47,602 bases of DNA from Flavobacteriales bacterium (GCA_029244805.1 JAQWQH010000104.1:1-47602), one strand, 5' to 3'. Shown: positions 16,992 to 26,879, counted from the stretch's first letter. Notes: generated by a model not told the origin, from the sequence alone. Translations and numbers: made by a program.

Positions 16992-19322
16992 TTATCCGAT
17001 TACATTGAGTTTAGCATATTTAAGTAAAAGTTGTTTTTGCCCTTTCTCAGGAAAGAAAACTGTTGCTTTGACATTTGGTGGAGTTCCTTCAATGTTTATT
17101 ACTTTTCCTTTTCCAAATCTTTCATGAGACACTTTTGCACCAACTACAATTCTTTTTACATCAACTTCCGACCCTTCTTTATTTTCAACACTTTCAATAC
17201 GCTTTAGATTTTTCTTATTATATGTGCTGGATGTAGTTATTGTGGGCATAGCTTTCTTGGTTTTATAGGTGTTAGTTCCTTTTTTTGAACTAAAGCCAGA
17301 ACTGTTGTTTGCTGGCATTCCAAATGGCAAGTCATTCTTTTCTTCATTTCTTGAAAATACACGCTCCATATTGAGAAACCTGCTGTCAACTTCTTCAATG
17401 AATCTGCTCATTTCACATTGAACCAATTGTCCCCATCGATAGCGACTTGTGGCAAATGATAAAGTTGCTTTTTTCTTGGCTCGCGTTATTGCTACATAAA
17501 ACAATCTTCTTTCCTCTTCCAGTTCCGAACGGGTGTTTAATGCCATTTGAGACGGGAATAAGTTTTCCTCTAGTCCCACAACATAAACATATTGGAATTC
17601 AAGCCCTTTTGCAGCATGAACAGTCATTAGACTTATTTTGTTTTTATCATCAGGATCGTCATTATCGGCATCAGTCAGTAGGGCTACGTCTATTAGAAAA
17701 TCCGGAAGTGTTACAATCTGTTCTTCACTTGTTTTCTGTGTTTCAACAAATCCTTTTATTCCATTTAACAACTCCTGAATGTTATCGTACTTAGCTACTC
17801 CCTCAGGAGTTTTGTCAGTATAAAGTTCCTTCAGTATTCCGCTGTTTACTGCTATTTCGTTGCATAAATCAAAAGCAGAGTCTGACGAGATTTTAGTAGC
17901 AAAACTTTTTATCATAGTGACAAATTCTCCTATTTTATTCTGAGTCCCGGTATTTAATTTCAGTCCATTTTCAACAGGATTTTCCAAAACCTCCCATAGG
18001 CTTTTGTCATTTTCGTTAGCGCAAACTCTTGCTTTGTCAATTGTTGTAAGGCCAATTCCTCTTTTTGGGTAATTGATTACTCTCTTTAAAGCCTCTTCAT
18101 CGTTATGATTGGCAGTTAATCGAAAGTATGCCAATGTGTCTTTGATTTCTTTTCGTTGATAAAAAGATAATCCACCAAAAATTCTGTAAGGAATATTAAG
18201 TTTTCTTAAAGATTCTTCAAAGGAACGGGACTGAGCATTTGTTCTATACAATATAGCGAAATCAGAGTTTAAAGCCTGCTCGCTATTTTTTATGTCAAAA
18301 ATGTCATTTGAGATTAATTTCCCTTCCTCATTATCAGAATAAGTTTTTAAGACCTTTATTTTTTCTCCTTCACTATTAGAAGTCCAGACATTTTTCTTTA
18401 TCTGGTTTTTGTTGTTGGATATAATACTATTTGCGGCGTCTACAATTACTTTTGTTGATCTATAGTTTTGCTCTAATTTGTACAAATTATAATCAGGATA
18501 GTCTTTTTTAAAATTTAATATGTTTTGAATATTGGCACCCCTGAATGCATAGATGCTTTGCGCATCATCTCCAACAACACAAATGTTTTCATGTCTTGCT
18601 GCTAATCTTTTAACAATAAGATATTGCGAGTAATTAGTATCCTGGTACTCATCTACTAAAATGTATTTAAATTTCTCCTGATATTTTAGTAAAACATCAG
18701 GATGGTTTTTTAGTAAAATATTTGTTTTGAAAAGCAGATCGTCAAAATCCATTGCATGAGCTTTGAAACATCTTTTTTCATATTCAATGTATACTTCATG
18801 CAATCGCGGTCTTCCGGTAGACCTATCATCAGCCATAATGCCTGTGTCATCCATGTAGGCGCGTGCAGAAATAAGGTTGTTTTTTGCCGACGAGATTCTA
18901 GAATATACAATACCTGGTTTATAAAGCTTATCGTCCAAGCCAAGTTCTTTCACTATTGTCTTTATTAAGCTTTTGGTGTCTTGTGTGTCGTAAATTGTAA
19001 AGTTATTTGGATATCCAATCTTTTCACTTTCCACTCTTAGTATTCTTGCAAAAACAGAGTGGAATGTTCCCATCCAAATACTTCTTCCACTATCGGAACC
19101 AATAATTGTAGAAATACGTTCTTTCATTTCCTTGGCAGCTTTATTGGTAAAAGTAAGTGCCAAAATATTAAATGAATCAACTCCATTATCTATTAAATGA
19201 GCAATTCGATAGGTTAAAACCCTCGTTTTTCCAGATCCTGCGCCCGCAATAACCATTAATGGTCCCTGTAAATGCGTGGTGGCAACTCTCTGTGCTTCAT
19301 TTAATTCTTTCAAATATTCCAT
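16992..19322 (-). CDS. UvrD/PcrA-type 3'-5' DNA helicase
   Basis: With the ATG at 19322 the protein has 776 residues, a normal length for PcrA/UvrD. Superfamily 1 motifs are all visible: Walker A AGAGSGKT at 26-33, motif Ia LTFTNKAAKEMKERI, motif II DEYQDTNYSQ, motif III GDDAQSIYAFRGA, motif IV EQNYRST, motif V LMTVHAAKGLEFQYVYVVGL and motif VI RRLFYVAITRAKK. The last 60 residues form the small Tudor-like C-terminal domain (GAKVSHERFGKGKVINIEG) that binds RNA polymerase in PcrA. It acts in nucleotide excision repair and replication-fork clearance. A TTTG-type promoter abuts the ATG, supporting this start over an upstream TTG. Confidence 0.93.
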   Translation of the reverse strand: MEYLKELNEAQRVATTHLQGPLMVIAGAGSGKTRVLTYRIAHLIDNGVDSFNILALTFTNKAAKEMKERISTIIGSDSGRSIWMGTFHSVFARILRVESEKIGYPNNFTIYDTQDTKSLIKTIVKELGLDDKLYKPGIVYSRISSAKNNLISARAYMDDTGIMADDRSTGRPRLHEVYIEYEKRCFKAHAMDFDDLLFKTNILLKNHPDVLLKYQEKFKYILVDEYQDTNYSQYLIVKRLAARHENICVVGDDAQSIYAFRGANIQNILNFKKDYPDYNLYKLEQNYRSTKVIVDAANSIISNNKNQIKKNVWTSNSEGEKIKVLKTYSDNEEGKLISNDIFDIKNSEQALNSDFAILYRTNAQSRSFEESLRKLNIPYRIFGGLSFYQRKEIKDTLAYFRLTANHNDEEALKRVINYPKRGIGLTTIDKARVCANENDKSLWEVLENPVENGLKLNTGTQNKIGEFVTMIKSFATKISSDSAFDLCNEIAVNSGILKELYTDKTPEGVAKYDNIQELLNGIKGFVETQKTSEEQIVTLPDFLIDVALLTDADNDDPDDKNKISLMTVHAAKGLEFQYVYVVGLEENLFPSQMALNTRSELEEERRLFYVAITRAKKKATLSFATSRYRWGQLVQCEMSRFIEEVDSRFLNMERVFSRNEEKNDLPFGMPANNSSGFSSKKGTNTYKTKKAMPTITTSSTYNKKNLKRIESVENKEGSEVDVKRIVVGAKVSHERFGKGKVINIEGTPPNVKATVFFPEKGQKQLLLKYAKLNVIG

Positions 19323-19326
19323 GCTG

Positions 19327-19334
19327 CAAAAGTA
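19327..19334 (-). promoter_or_regulatory. Predicted -7 element (TACTTTTG) abutting the helicase start
   Basis: This exact TAnnTTTG match ends only four bases before the ATG at 19322. If used, the mRNA would be nearly or wholly leaderless. Confidence 0.45.
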
Positions 19335-19451
19335 ACAAAATGATAGGTTTGAGTTTAATAAATTCAAATTGAATCATTAATTATTCTACAAACGGCAATT
19401 ATTAGCACCTCAATAAGATTGCATTACTGTTTATATTCCTATTTTTATGGC

Positions 19452-21986
19452 ATGCATGCTAAAAGGCAAAAGAACAAAGTAAAGTCTTCGAGCTCGAAGA
19501 AAAAATGGCTTCCAATTATTGCGCTAATAATTATTGTCTTTTTGTACTATGGAGACACTTTGAACAATGGATACTCTCTTGATGATGATTTAGTAACTTC
19601 TACTGATAATAGTGTTCATGAAAGGGTTGAAAAAGGTGTTTCAGCTATTCCTGAAATTTTCACTACTCATTATGTCCAGACTGATAGGCAACAGTATGAA
19701 TATAGGCCCATGGTTACATCCAGTTTTGCTGTTGAATATCAATTCTTCGGGGATAAATCAATTAAGGAAAGAGCTTCAATCAGTCATTTAATTAATGTAA
19801 TGCTTTATGCGTTATTAATTGTGCTGATTTACTTATTGCTTTTCAAGCTTTTTCCGGATAAAGACTGGATTTTCCCTTTTACTGTGGCATTGCTTTTCCT
19901 GATTCATCCAGTACATTCCGAGGTAGTTAATAATATCAAATGTAGAGACGAATTATTTGTTTTGATTTTTGGTTTGCTTGGTGTATTCTCGTTTTTAAAA
20001 TATGTGGATTCAGGCTACAAAAAATGGATGCATTTGGTATTAGGCATCCTAATGCTTATGCTGGGTATTTTGTCTAAAAAAGTCGGAATTACATTTATTG
20101 TTCTTATTCCATTGATTTTATATTTTTTTAGAGACGTTAAAATCAAAAAATTTGCAGTTCTTTTTAGTTTAATGTTAATAGGTTTTTTTGTTTTCTTTTT
20201 ACTAAAAAAAGTAGCAGTTTCAGATGGCGTCAGTAGAGAGGTAATGTTTTTTGAAAACCCGCTTTATTTTGCAGAATCTAATTTGGCAAGAATACCAATG
20301 TTTTTTTATAGTATTCTGTATTATCTTAAGATGATGATTTTTCCAGCTCCCTTAGTTTATTATTACGGCTATGATCAAATTGAAATAGTCGGATGGAGTA
20401 ATCCATTTGTCTGGGTTGGAGTGGTGTTTGTTTTTTCCGGAGTGTTTTTTGCTATCAAGCGAATTAAGAAAAAGGAAATGTGGGCATTTGGATTTCTCTT
20501 TTTTATGTTTGGTGTTGGTGGTGGAGCTAATTTGTTGTTTCCCGCTGCAGGGATTGTTGCAGAAAGGTTTGTATTTACTGGTTCCTTTGGTTTAATATTC
20601 CTCTTGGGATATTACGGGTTAGAATTATTTGAAAAGCAGAAGTTAAGTAAGTTTAAACTTGCTTTTTATGGAATATCAGCAGGGCTTACTCTTTTGTCTT
20701 TTTCTCAAATAACAACACGAAATAAAGACTGGAATAGTCGATTTTCACTTTACAAGAATGATATTAAAAAACTGCCAAATTCAGCAAAGGCCCACAGTTT
20801 GTTGGGAACTGAATATGTTGCAAAGGCAGATTCTATTTCTCGAGTGCCTGGCTCTTCTCATGTTTTGTATATGGGTTATATTGATTCCGCTATCTTAGAG
20901 TTTGAATCCGGAATAAGGGTTTATGATGGATATTTTAATTGTGCAAATAATGCAGGAGCTCTATTATTTTCAAGAAAGAAAGATTATGTAAGAGCCAAAC
21001 CATTTTTTTTAAAGGCTCTTCAATACAAGCCAACGTATGTCGAAGCTCTTTTTAACTACGGAAGTTGTTTGGAAAGTGACTATAAAGGTATTGTTGAATT
21101 GCAACAAATATTGAGTGTGATTAAATTGGATTCCCTTGCTGAGTTTGATGTTTCCAATTCAAAGGACATATCTAATTATCAAAATGAAATAAAGGCAGCT
21201 TATTGCATTGACGCGATAAGTGTTGAAATACGACAAGTATTGAGTAAAATGAAGTTAAATAATCCTAATTGGGCCAGAATTGTGGTTGCTCAAATAATGA
21301 GGATTATTGATTCTTATGTAAAAGTAGAAACTGAAATTTTGGGTAAAGGGTTTGAACGAGAAGAATATTTAAAAAGGATAACCTTACATTGTGACAATGC
21401 CAAGGTAGGAAACCCACAGTTGAATTTGGAGAAAATGGTGGCGTATTCTGAAAGTTATTTTAAAAGCCTAATTAAAAAACACCTTTTCGGAAATTCGTCG
21501 AGTGATAGTAATTTTATGTTGCAATTGAAGTTTGATTTAGAAGCAATAAAATATAATGTTTTCGACTCAATTGAACATTATTGGTTTGCCGCCTTAGAGG
21601 AAAATCCGCAATATTACATAAGTTATAAATCATTATTAAATTTAGCTTTAAGAGAAAACAATTATGAAAAAGCAAATTCCATTTGCGATTTAGCTATTGC
21701 AAAGGCAGGATTCCAAGATAATACGGAGTGGCATGTAACTAAAGGTAATATTTTTAATACTCAAGGTGAGTATAATAATGCTATAGCTAATATGAAAAAA
21801 GCAGTTAATGAAATAGATAAACTCTATGCGTCCCAATTTAATGGGGAAGAAGATAATAGGCAAGTTGGATTAGCTAGCTTATTGAATCGTAAGAAACAGA
21901 TTCTAGGCTTTATTTCAAATATTTATTATGCTGCAGGGGATCAGAAGAGTGCATATAGGTATCAGGAGTTGTCGAAGGGTCTGTAA
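19452..21986 (+). CDS. GT-C type membrane glycosyltransferase with C-terminal TPRs (TMTC/PMT-like)
   Basis: From the ATG at 19452 the protein has 844 residues; a TTG at 19419 would add 11. The N-terminal half has about ten membrane segments. An acidic pair follows the first helix (NNGYSLDDDLV), the position of the catalytic Asp of GT-C enzymes. The loop HPVHSEVVNNIKCRDEL resembles the HP(I/V)H-E signature of the TMTC/Tmtc-like protein O-mannosyltransferases. The C-terminal half, from about residue 430, contains TPR-like helices (KAHSLLGTEYVAKA, and near the end WHVTKGNIFNTQGEYNNAIANM). GT-C enzymes take sugars from polyprenyl-phosphate donors on the outer membrane face. The GT2 encoded at 27623-28558 could supply such a donor. 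The acceptor is unknown. Confidence 0.72.
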   Translation: MHAKRQKNKVKSSSSKKKWLPIIALIIIVFLYYGDTLNNGYSLDDDLVTSTDNSVHERVEKGVSAIPEIFTTHYVQTDRQQYEYRPMVTSSFAVEYQFFGDKSIKERASISHLINVMLYALLIVLIYLLLFKLFPDKDWIFPFTVALLFLIHPVHSEVVNNIKCRDELFVLIFGLLGVFSFLKYVDSGYKKWMHLVLGILMLMLGILSKKVGITFIVLIPLILYFFRDVKIKKFAVLFSLMLIGFFVFFLLKKVAVSDGVSREVMFFENPLYFAESNLARIPMFFYSILYYLKMMIFPAPLVYYYGYDQIEIVGWSNPFVWVGVVFVFSGVFFAIKRIKKKEMWAFGFLFFMFGVGGGANLLFPAAGIVAERFVFTGSFGLIFLLGYYGLELFEKQKLSKFKLAFYGISAGLTLLSFSQITTRNKDWNSRFSLYKNDIKKLPNSAKAHSLLGTEYVAKADSISRVPGSSHVLYMGYIDSAILEFESGIRVYDGYFNCANNAGALLFSRKKDYVRAKPFFLKALQYKPTYVEALFNYGSCLESDYKGIVELQQILSVIKLDSLAEFDVSNSKDISNYQNEIKAAYCIDAISVEIRQVLSKMKLNNPNWARIVVAQIMRIIDSYVKVETEILGKGFEREEYLKRITLHCDNAKVGNPQLNLEKMVAYSESYFKSLIKKHLFGNSSSDSNFMLQLKFDLEAIKYNVFDSIEHYWFAALEENPQYYISYKSLLNLALRENNYEKANSICDLAIAKAGFQDNTEWHVTKGNIFNTQGEYNNAIANMKKAVNEIDKLYASQFNGEEDNRQVGLASLLNRKKQILGFISNIYYAAGDQKSAYRYQELSKGL

Positions 21987-22030
21987 GTTGATTTTATTGG
22001 GTTTGTTGACGGTTAAATATTGACTGCGCT

Positions 22031-22942
22031 TTAATAACCTGCTAGTTTGTCTTGAATTAAAAGAGATGTTTGGATTCCGCCTGTTTTATTTAAATGGTGG
22101 GAGTCGAAAAAATATTCGTTGTGTTTTAAAAATGCCTGTGAAAGGTCTAGCATTTCAAAACCTGCTTTTTTTATTAAAGTATCTGATTCATGAAAATAGT
22201 CACCGAATTTCTCAATTTCAATTTGCAAAGCTGCTGAGTGCGGGTACTTTATAAATATTGCTTTTTTATTGTATTTTTTTATTAATTGAAGAGTCATCTT
22301 AAGGTAGTTAATTGCAAGAGGAGAGTATATCTCCAACACCTGCTTGATCCCATGCTCTTGATTGATGTAGTTGTGTGCACTCAATGCCCTTTTTTGTTTT
22401 GTTAAAAGTGAAAAATTTATTCTCTCTTTTTCTTTTCTTTTCTTCTGGGATTGTAGCATATACCTGAGACTGATATACGGCAAGTACTTATGATAATATG
22501 ATTCTTTCATACTTTTATATCTAGATCCGGAAAGTGTTCCATATTCATGAAAATCGAAAAACCGCTTGTAAAAAAACATTTTATCAAGGTTCCCCGAAAA
22601 TCGCTTTGAGTAGTATCCAAAGTCATTTGGGAAGCAGATATATTCAAAGCTGTCTGAATAATTCTCTAGTAAATGTTTTAACAAGTAATATGCGTTAATG
22701 TTATTTTGTCCAAAAAAAGCCATGGAACAAGACGATTGTATTATCAGGGTGTCAATAGCTCTTTTTGTATGTGAAGTACCTAAGAATAAAAATTTTTGGA
22801 ATTCAGGATTTATCTCATATCGATCAAAATTGGCAACTATTTCATTCTTTATCTCAACTTTTTTATAAACGTATAACAAAGAAAAATGGAAAGCAAAAAG
22901 CAGTACTAAACAGAAGATGATATTTTTAAGTATTCTACTCAT
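22031..22942 (-). CDS. SGNH-like partner of the MBOAT acyltransferase
   Basis: The 303-residue protein has an N-terminal membrane anchor (IIFCLVLLFAFHFSLLYVY) and an extracytoplasmic domain. Two SGNH-family blocks are visible: GTSHT at 55-59, with S57 as the likely nucleophile, and D280-S-H-H283 near the end, fitting the D-x-x-H block. Such proteins accompany MBOAT acyltransferases in systems such as alginate O-acetylation, completing transfer to the polysaccharide. Its ATG directly follows the TAA of the MBOAT gene, so the two are coupled. Sequence between the blocks is divergent, and I cannot assign a substrate. Confidence 0.68.
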   Translation of the reverse strand: MSRILKNIIFCLVLLFAFHFSLLYVYKKVEIKNEIVANFDRYEINPEFQKFLFLGTSHTKRAIDTLIIQSSCSMAFFGQNNINAYYLLKHLLENYSDSFEYICFPNDFGYYSKRFSGNLDKMFFYKRFFDFHEYGTLSGSRYKSMKESYYHKYLPYISLRYMLQSQKKRKEKERINFSLLTKQKRALSAHNYINQEHGIKQVLEIYSPLAINYLKMTLQLIKKYNKKAIFIKYPHSAALQIEIEKFGDYFHESDTLIKKAGFEMLDLSQAFLKHNEYFFDSHHLNKTGGIQTSLLIQDKLAGY

Positions 22943-24361
22943 TTAAAATTGATAATAAATAAATGTGACTTCATCGTTGTAGCTATATAGCATAATCATA
23001 ACAATAAGAATAACATAAATCGTAAGTCGGATATAATTATGTTTTATAATTTCAACGGGAGTTGAGAGGTAGTTTTTTCTTAAATAATCTGCTGTCATTC
23101 CAATTAACATTAACATTATTATGTATGAAACAGTCCAGATATTAGTATTGCCAAAACTGAAGTTTCCAATGCGCGTTAATATGTCGATGCCTTGATCAAA
23201 AGTATCTGTTTTAAACCATATTGACGAGAAGGACAATATTGTAAGAGAATAAAAAATCAATACTAAATTGAAGAAGAAGGAAAGATTTCTTTTCTTATGG
23301 CGTTGTCGAATTTTCCTAGCAAATTTTGTTTTTCGTTCGATAATAATTGCTATGCCGTTTACAAGTCCAAACAACACAAAATTCCAGCTAGCTCCGTGCC
23401 ATAATCCGCTAATGAAAAAGACAATTAGTATGGCAGCGCTATTCCATTTACGGAACAATCTTCCTGATTTTATTAAAGGACGAAAAATATAACTAGTAAA
23501 GAAATTCATTAATGTTATGTGCCATTTAGTCCATAGCTCGGTCAATGTTCGGGAAGTTAAGGGGTTATTAAAGTTCATGCTCAAATCAATCCCGAATATT
23601 TTTGCTGATCCAATTGCTATATTGGTATAACCAGAAAAATCGAAATAAACTTGAAAAGCAAAAGCATAAACAGAAAGTGCTATTTCTAATGAGTTGTATT
23701 CGCTTGTGTTGGAAAAAACATAATTAACGAATGTTCCAATTGTGTCGGCGATTACAATTTTTTTAAATAATCCCCAAATAATTAATTTCCCCCCTTGAAT
23801 CAAATAATTAAATGCAGGAGTTACCTTTTTTTTAAGTTGGGGGATTAAATATTCTGAGCGTTCGATTGGTCCGGCTACTAGTTGAGGGAAAAAGGAAATA
23901 TACAGGGCATAATATCCAAAGTGCCGTTCAGGTTCTCTTTTTCGCTTATATACATCAATGGTATAGCTTAAGGATTGGAAAGTGTAAAATGAAATTCCAA
24001 TTGGTAAAATAATATTCTGTGTAATTGAATAGTTGGTGTCAAAATCGGATCCAAATAACAGATTGACATTTTCTAAAAAAAAACCAAAGTATTTGAAAAA
24101 GAAAAGTAATGATAAATCGGTTAATATTCCGATGCAAAAAAATAAAATGCTCCAATTTTTAAAGCGATACATCATGATGGCTGTAAAATATGCAATCACT
24201 GTAGAGGTTAGCATTACTATTGAATATTCGATGTGGATACTAGCATAAAATAAGTAGCTAGCAAATAATAAGATTACCCATCTAAACTTTATTCTGATTG
24301 CATAAGTTAATAGAACTACAAAAAGTAGAAAAATGTAATACTCTATCGTAATGAAGCTCAT
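22943..24361 (-). CDS. MBOAT family O-acyltransferase (AlgI/DltB-like)
   Basis: The 472-residue polytopic protein carries the MBOAT hallmarks: LPIGISFYTFQSLSYTIDVYK, FFPQLVAGPIERSEYLIPQL, YFDFSGYTNIAIGSAKIFG, ELWTKWHITL and the catalytic His in ISGLWHGASWNF. Enzymes of the AlgI/PatA/DltB group move an acyl group, usually acetyl, across the membrane for attachment to an exported glycan or polymer. Length and helix count agree with AlgI-like members. It forms a two-gene unit with the SGNH-like gene and is divergent from the KASIII operon, with 209 bases between them. Confidence 0.92.
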   Translation of the reverse strand: MSFITIEYYIFLLFVVLLTYAIRIKFRWVILLFASYLFYASIHIEYSIVMLTSTVIAYFTAIMMYRFKNWSILFFCIGILTDLSLLFFFKYFGFFLENVNLLFGSDFDTNYSITQNIILPIGISFYTFQSLSYTIDVYKRKREPERHFGYYALYISFFPQLVAGPIERSEYLIPQLKKKVTPAFNYLIQGGKLIIWGLFKKIVIADTIGTFVNYVFSNTSEYNSLEIALSVYAFAFQVYFDFSGYTNIAIGSAKIFGIDLSMNFNNPLTSRTLTELWTKWHITLMNFFTSYIFRPLIKSGRLFRKWNSAAILIVFFISGLWHGASWNFVLFGLVNGIAIIIERKTKFARKIRQRHKKRNLSFFFNLVLIFYSLTILSFSSIWFKTDTFDQGIDILTRIGNFSFGNTNIWTVSYIIMLMLIGMTADYLRKNYLSTPVEIIKHNYIRLTIYVILIVMIMLYSYNDEVTFIYYQF

Positions 24362-24505
24362 TAACTTGTTTTCCTAAAAAATTTAATCACTTTATGTATT
24401 ATACTCAACAATTGACAACGAATATACTTAAACTCAAAGTATAATTAAAGATGGAAGCAAAATAGGTGTAATTAAATAGGAGAGTTATAGTCTAGCGAGT
24501 TCTTA

Positions 24506-24538
24506 TTGAGTAGTAGGAAAAAAGAATTGTTACATTTG
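24506..24538 (+). promoter_or_regulatory. Predicted promoter of the KASIII-ACP operon
   Basis: TTG at 24506-24508 and the exact -7 match TACATTTG at 24531-24538 are 22 bases apart. Transcription would start near 24543, leaving a leader of about 28 bases before the GTG start. The remainder of 24362-24505 shows no gene. Confidence 0.6.
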
Positions 24539-24570
24539 TGTGATTACCAAAATAAACGATAAATAAATTT

Positions 24571-25584
24571 GTGCCCTATCTTGATTCCAAAATAAGTTAT
24601 TGTCTTTCCTCTAAAGCTGTTACCAATAAAGATTTGGCCAATGAGTTTAAGGAAACTTCAGCAGGTGCTATCTTCGCAAAAACAGGTATTTCAACTCGTT
24701 TTCAGGCAGAAGGAGATGTTGTAGCATCAGATTTAGGTTTTCTGGCCGCTGAAAAATTATGCAAAGAACATAATATTCAAAAGGAAAAAATTGACTTTAT
24801 AATCTTCGTCTCATCGTGTCTTGATTATAAGTCTCCAACTACAGCATGCGTTCTTCAAGATCGATTAGGGTTAAACACCAATATTGGAGCGATTGATATT
24901 TTACATGGTTGTACAGGTTTTATTTATGGGTTAAGTGCAGCGAAAGGATTAATTGCAACAGGTGAAGCAGAAAAAATATTATTAATTACGGCTGATTCGC
25001 CCACCAAACTGGTACATCCAGAAGACTTGGAGTTGCTGTCAATATTTAGTGACGGGGCAGCTGCTACCTTAGTAACCAATCAAAGCGCAAAGGCTTCAGG
25101 TAAAATAGGGAAGTTTGTTTTTGGTACGGATGGCCTTGGAGCAAAAAACTTGATGAGTACTCGCTCTGGAATGAGAAATCCTACAGATGCAAATTGGTTT
25201 AAAGAGAATAAAAAAGTTCCGTCAGGTTTAAAATGGGGAAAGCTTGAAATGAATGGTTCGCAAATATTTATCTTTTCAATTCGGACAGTTCCTAAATTAG
25301 TGAATACTATTTTGAATAAAGAAAATTTGGCAATGGAAGAGATAGATTTATTTGTGTTTCATCAAGCCAATGGCGTGATGTTAGATTTTTTAAGAAGCAA
25401 ATTGAGAATACCGAAAAAAAAGTTTTACCTTAACATTGAAAACAAAGGAAATACCGTTTCAGCAACAATTCCTATCGCTTTAAAAGATGCATTTTCAGAA
25501 GGACTAATTACGAAAGGATGTAGGGTCTTAGTTGCAGGTTTTGGGATTGGTTATTCATGGGGTGGAACTGTCATTAGATATTAA
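24571..25584 (+). CDS. 3-oxoacyl-ACP synthase III (KASIII/FabH-like), first of the operon
   Basis: The 337-residue protein has the complete KASIII triad: C114 in HGCTGFIYGL, H264 in FHQANGVM and N294 in NKGNTVSATIP. The 30-residue His-Asn spacing equals that of FabH. KASIII enzymes condense an acyl-CoA starter with malonyl-ACP, but divergent members serve secondary pathways. That a dedicated ACP lies two bases downstream and a second KASIII follows argues for a specialised acyl chain rather than bulk fatty acid synthesis. The start is GTG at 24571, placed by homology to the FabH N-terminus and by the promoter just upstream. Confidence 0.88.
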   Translation: MPYLDSKISYCLSSKAVTNKDLANEFKETSAGAIFAKTGISTRFQAEGDVVASDLGFLAAEKLCKEHNIQKEKIDFIIFVSSCLDYKSPTTACVLQDRLGLNTNIGAIDILHGCTGFIYGLSAAKGLIATGEAEKILLITADSPTKLVHPEDLELLSIFSDGAAATLVTNQSAKASGKIGKFVFGTDGLGAKNLMSTRSGMRNPTDANWFKENKKVPSGLKWGKLEMNGSQIFIFSIRTVPKLVNTILNKENLAMEEIDLFVFHQANGVMLDFLRSKLRIPKKKFYLNIENKGNTVSATIPIALKDAFSEGLITKGCRVLVAGFGIGYSWGGTVIRY

Positions 25585-25586
25585 AT

Positions 25587-25823
25587 ATGGAAATTGAGGT
25601 TTTTTTAGGGAAAATTAAAGCAGAATTTAATGAAGATTACGACACAGGAGATCTTGGGCTTGATGACAACATCAAGAATATGGAATGGTGGAGCTCAATG
25701 CACGCACTTGTTATAATAGCATTAATAGATACAGAATATGATGTAATGTTGGAGCCTTCTCAAATGAAAAGTGCAAACACGGTACGTGAATTATTTACTT
25801 TGATAAACAACATTAAAGGCTAG
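25587..25823 (+). CDS. Dedicated acyl carrier protein
   Basis: This small acidic protein of 78 residues fits the four-helix ACP size. The carrier Ser is probably S37 in EWWSSMHALVIIALID, which corresponds to the (D/S)S(L/M) motif at the start of helix II; the flanking Trp pair is unusual compared with the DSLD of AcpP. The C-terminal part (SANTVRELFTLINNI) matches the last helix of ACPs. It sits between two KASIII genes with two-base gaps on each side, so it is most likely their shared carrier, activated by a phosphopantetheinyl transferase encoded elsewhere. Confidence 0.8.
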   Translation: MEIEVFLGKIKAEFNEDYDTGDLGLDDNIKNMEWWSSMHALVIIALIDTEYDVMLEPSQMKSANTVRELFTLINNIKG

Positions 25824-25825
25824 AT

Positions 25826-26878
25826 ATGGCTTTGATGGATATAAGGAATTGGAAAATTTCTGGAATTGCTGCTGCAGTGCCCAGGAATGTTATTGAGAAC
25901 TCAGATTATTCGGTATTGTCTGCATTAGAGAAAAAATTACTTATTAAAACAACAGGAATAGAGCGAAAGCACGTAGCAGAAAAAAATCAAACAACTTCAG
26001 ATTTATGCGAGGTTGCAGCGAATAAGCTTTTGGATAGATTGTCCTGGAATAGAGAGGATATTGATTTGATAGTTTTTGTAAGTCAATCTCCTGATTATTA
26101 TCTTCCAGCAACAGCCATAATATTACAGAACAAATTAAATCTTTCATCTAATTGTCTTGCTTTTGATGTTGGACTGGGTTGCTCAGGATATGTCTATGGT
26201 TTATCGATTGTTGCAAGCATGATTTCTGCCGGACATTTGAAAAAAGCATTATTATTAGTCGGAGACGTTTCGTCTTCTACGGTGTCCTTATTCGATAAAA
26301 GTACTTATCCTCTTTTTGGGGATGCAGGAACAGCTACTGCAATTGAATTTTCTGAAAATAGTTCTGGGCAATTTAACATGATGAGTGATGGGGGAGGTTT
26401 TGAAACCATAATTATTAGAGATGGAGGAATTCGAAATAAAGTATCGAAAGAATCATTTGATCTTAAGGAAATCGGCGAAGGTATAAGCAGACGTGATCTT
26501 GATCTAGAGCTAGATGGATTGGAAGTTTACAGCTTCTCAGTTTCAAAAGTGCCACCGTTAATTAAAGTGCTTTTGAAAGAAACTAACACTATGCCGGAGG
26601 ATTATCATTATTTTGTAATGCATCAAGCAAATCGTTTAATGAATGAAACTATTCGTAAAAAATTAAAATTCACAAAAGAACAATCACCATATTCTTTAAA
26701 GGATTACGGTAACACTAGCTCAGCATCTATCCCTCTCACAATTTGTTCAGAATTGAGTGGAAAAGTTGAGACTGAAAATCAAAAAGTCCTTCTGTGTGGA
26801 TTTGGAGTGGGTCTTTCGTGGGGAGCAGTTACGTTGAATTTGGATAAAATTACATGCTTGCCAATAATTGAAGTTTAA
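25826..26878 (+). CDS. 3-oxoacyl-ACP synthase III (KASIII/FabH-like), second of the operon
   Basis: The 350-residue protein has the KASIII triad C119 (VGLGCSGYVYGL), H266 (MHQANRLM) and N296 (YGNTSSASIPL), again with 30 residues between His and Asn. It differs clearly from the first KASIII of the operon, so the two are not a recent duplication and may perform successive or alternative condensations, or one may act as an acyltransferase, a known variation of this fold. An alternative ATG three codons in (MDIRNWKISG) is equally possible. The gene is translationally coupled to the ACP gene before and the reductase gene after. Confidence 0.88.
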   Translation: MALMDIRNWKISGIAAAVPRNVIENSDYSVLSALEKKLLIKTTGIERKHVAEKNQTTSDLCEVAANKLLDRLSWNREDIDLIVFVSQSPDYYLPATAIILQNKLNLSSNCLAFDVGLGCSGYVYGLSIVASMISAGHLKKALLLVGDVSSSTVSLFDKSTYPLFGDAGTATAIEFSENSSGQFNMMSDGGGFETIIIRDGGIRNKVSKESFDLKEIGEGISRRDLDLELDGLEVYSFSVSKVPPLIKVLLKETNTMPEDYHYFVMHQANRLMNETIRKKLKFTKEQSPYSLKDYGNTSSASIPLTICSELSGKVETENQKVLLCGFGVGLSWGAVTLNLDKITCLPIIEV

Positions 26879-26879
26879 T

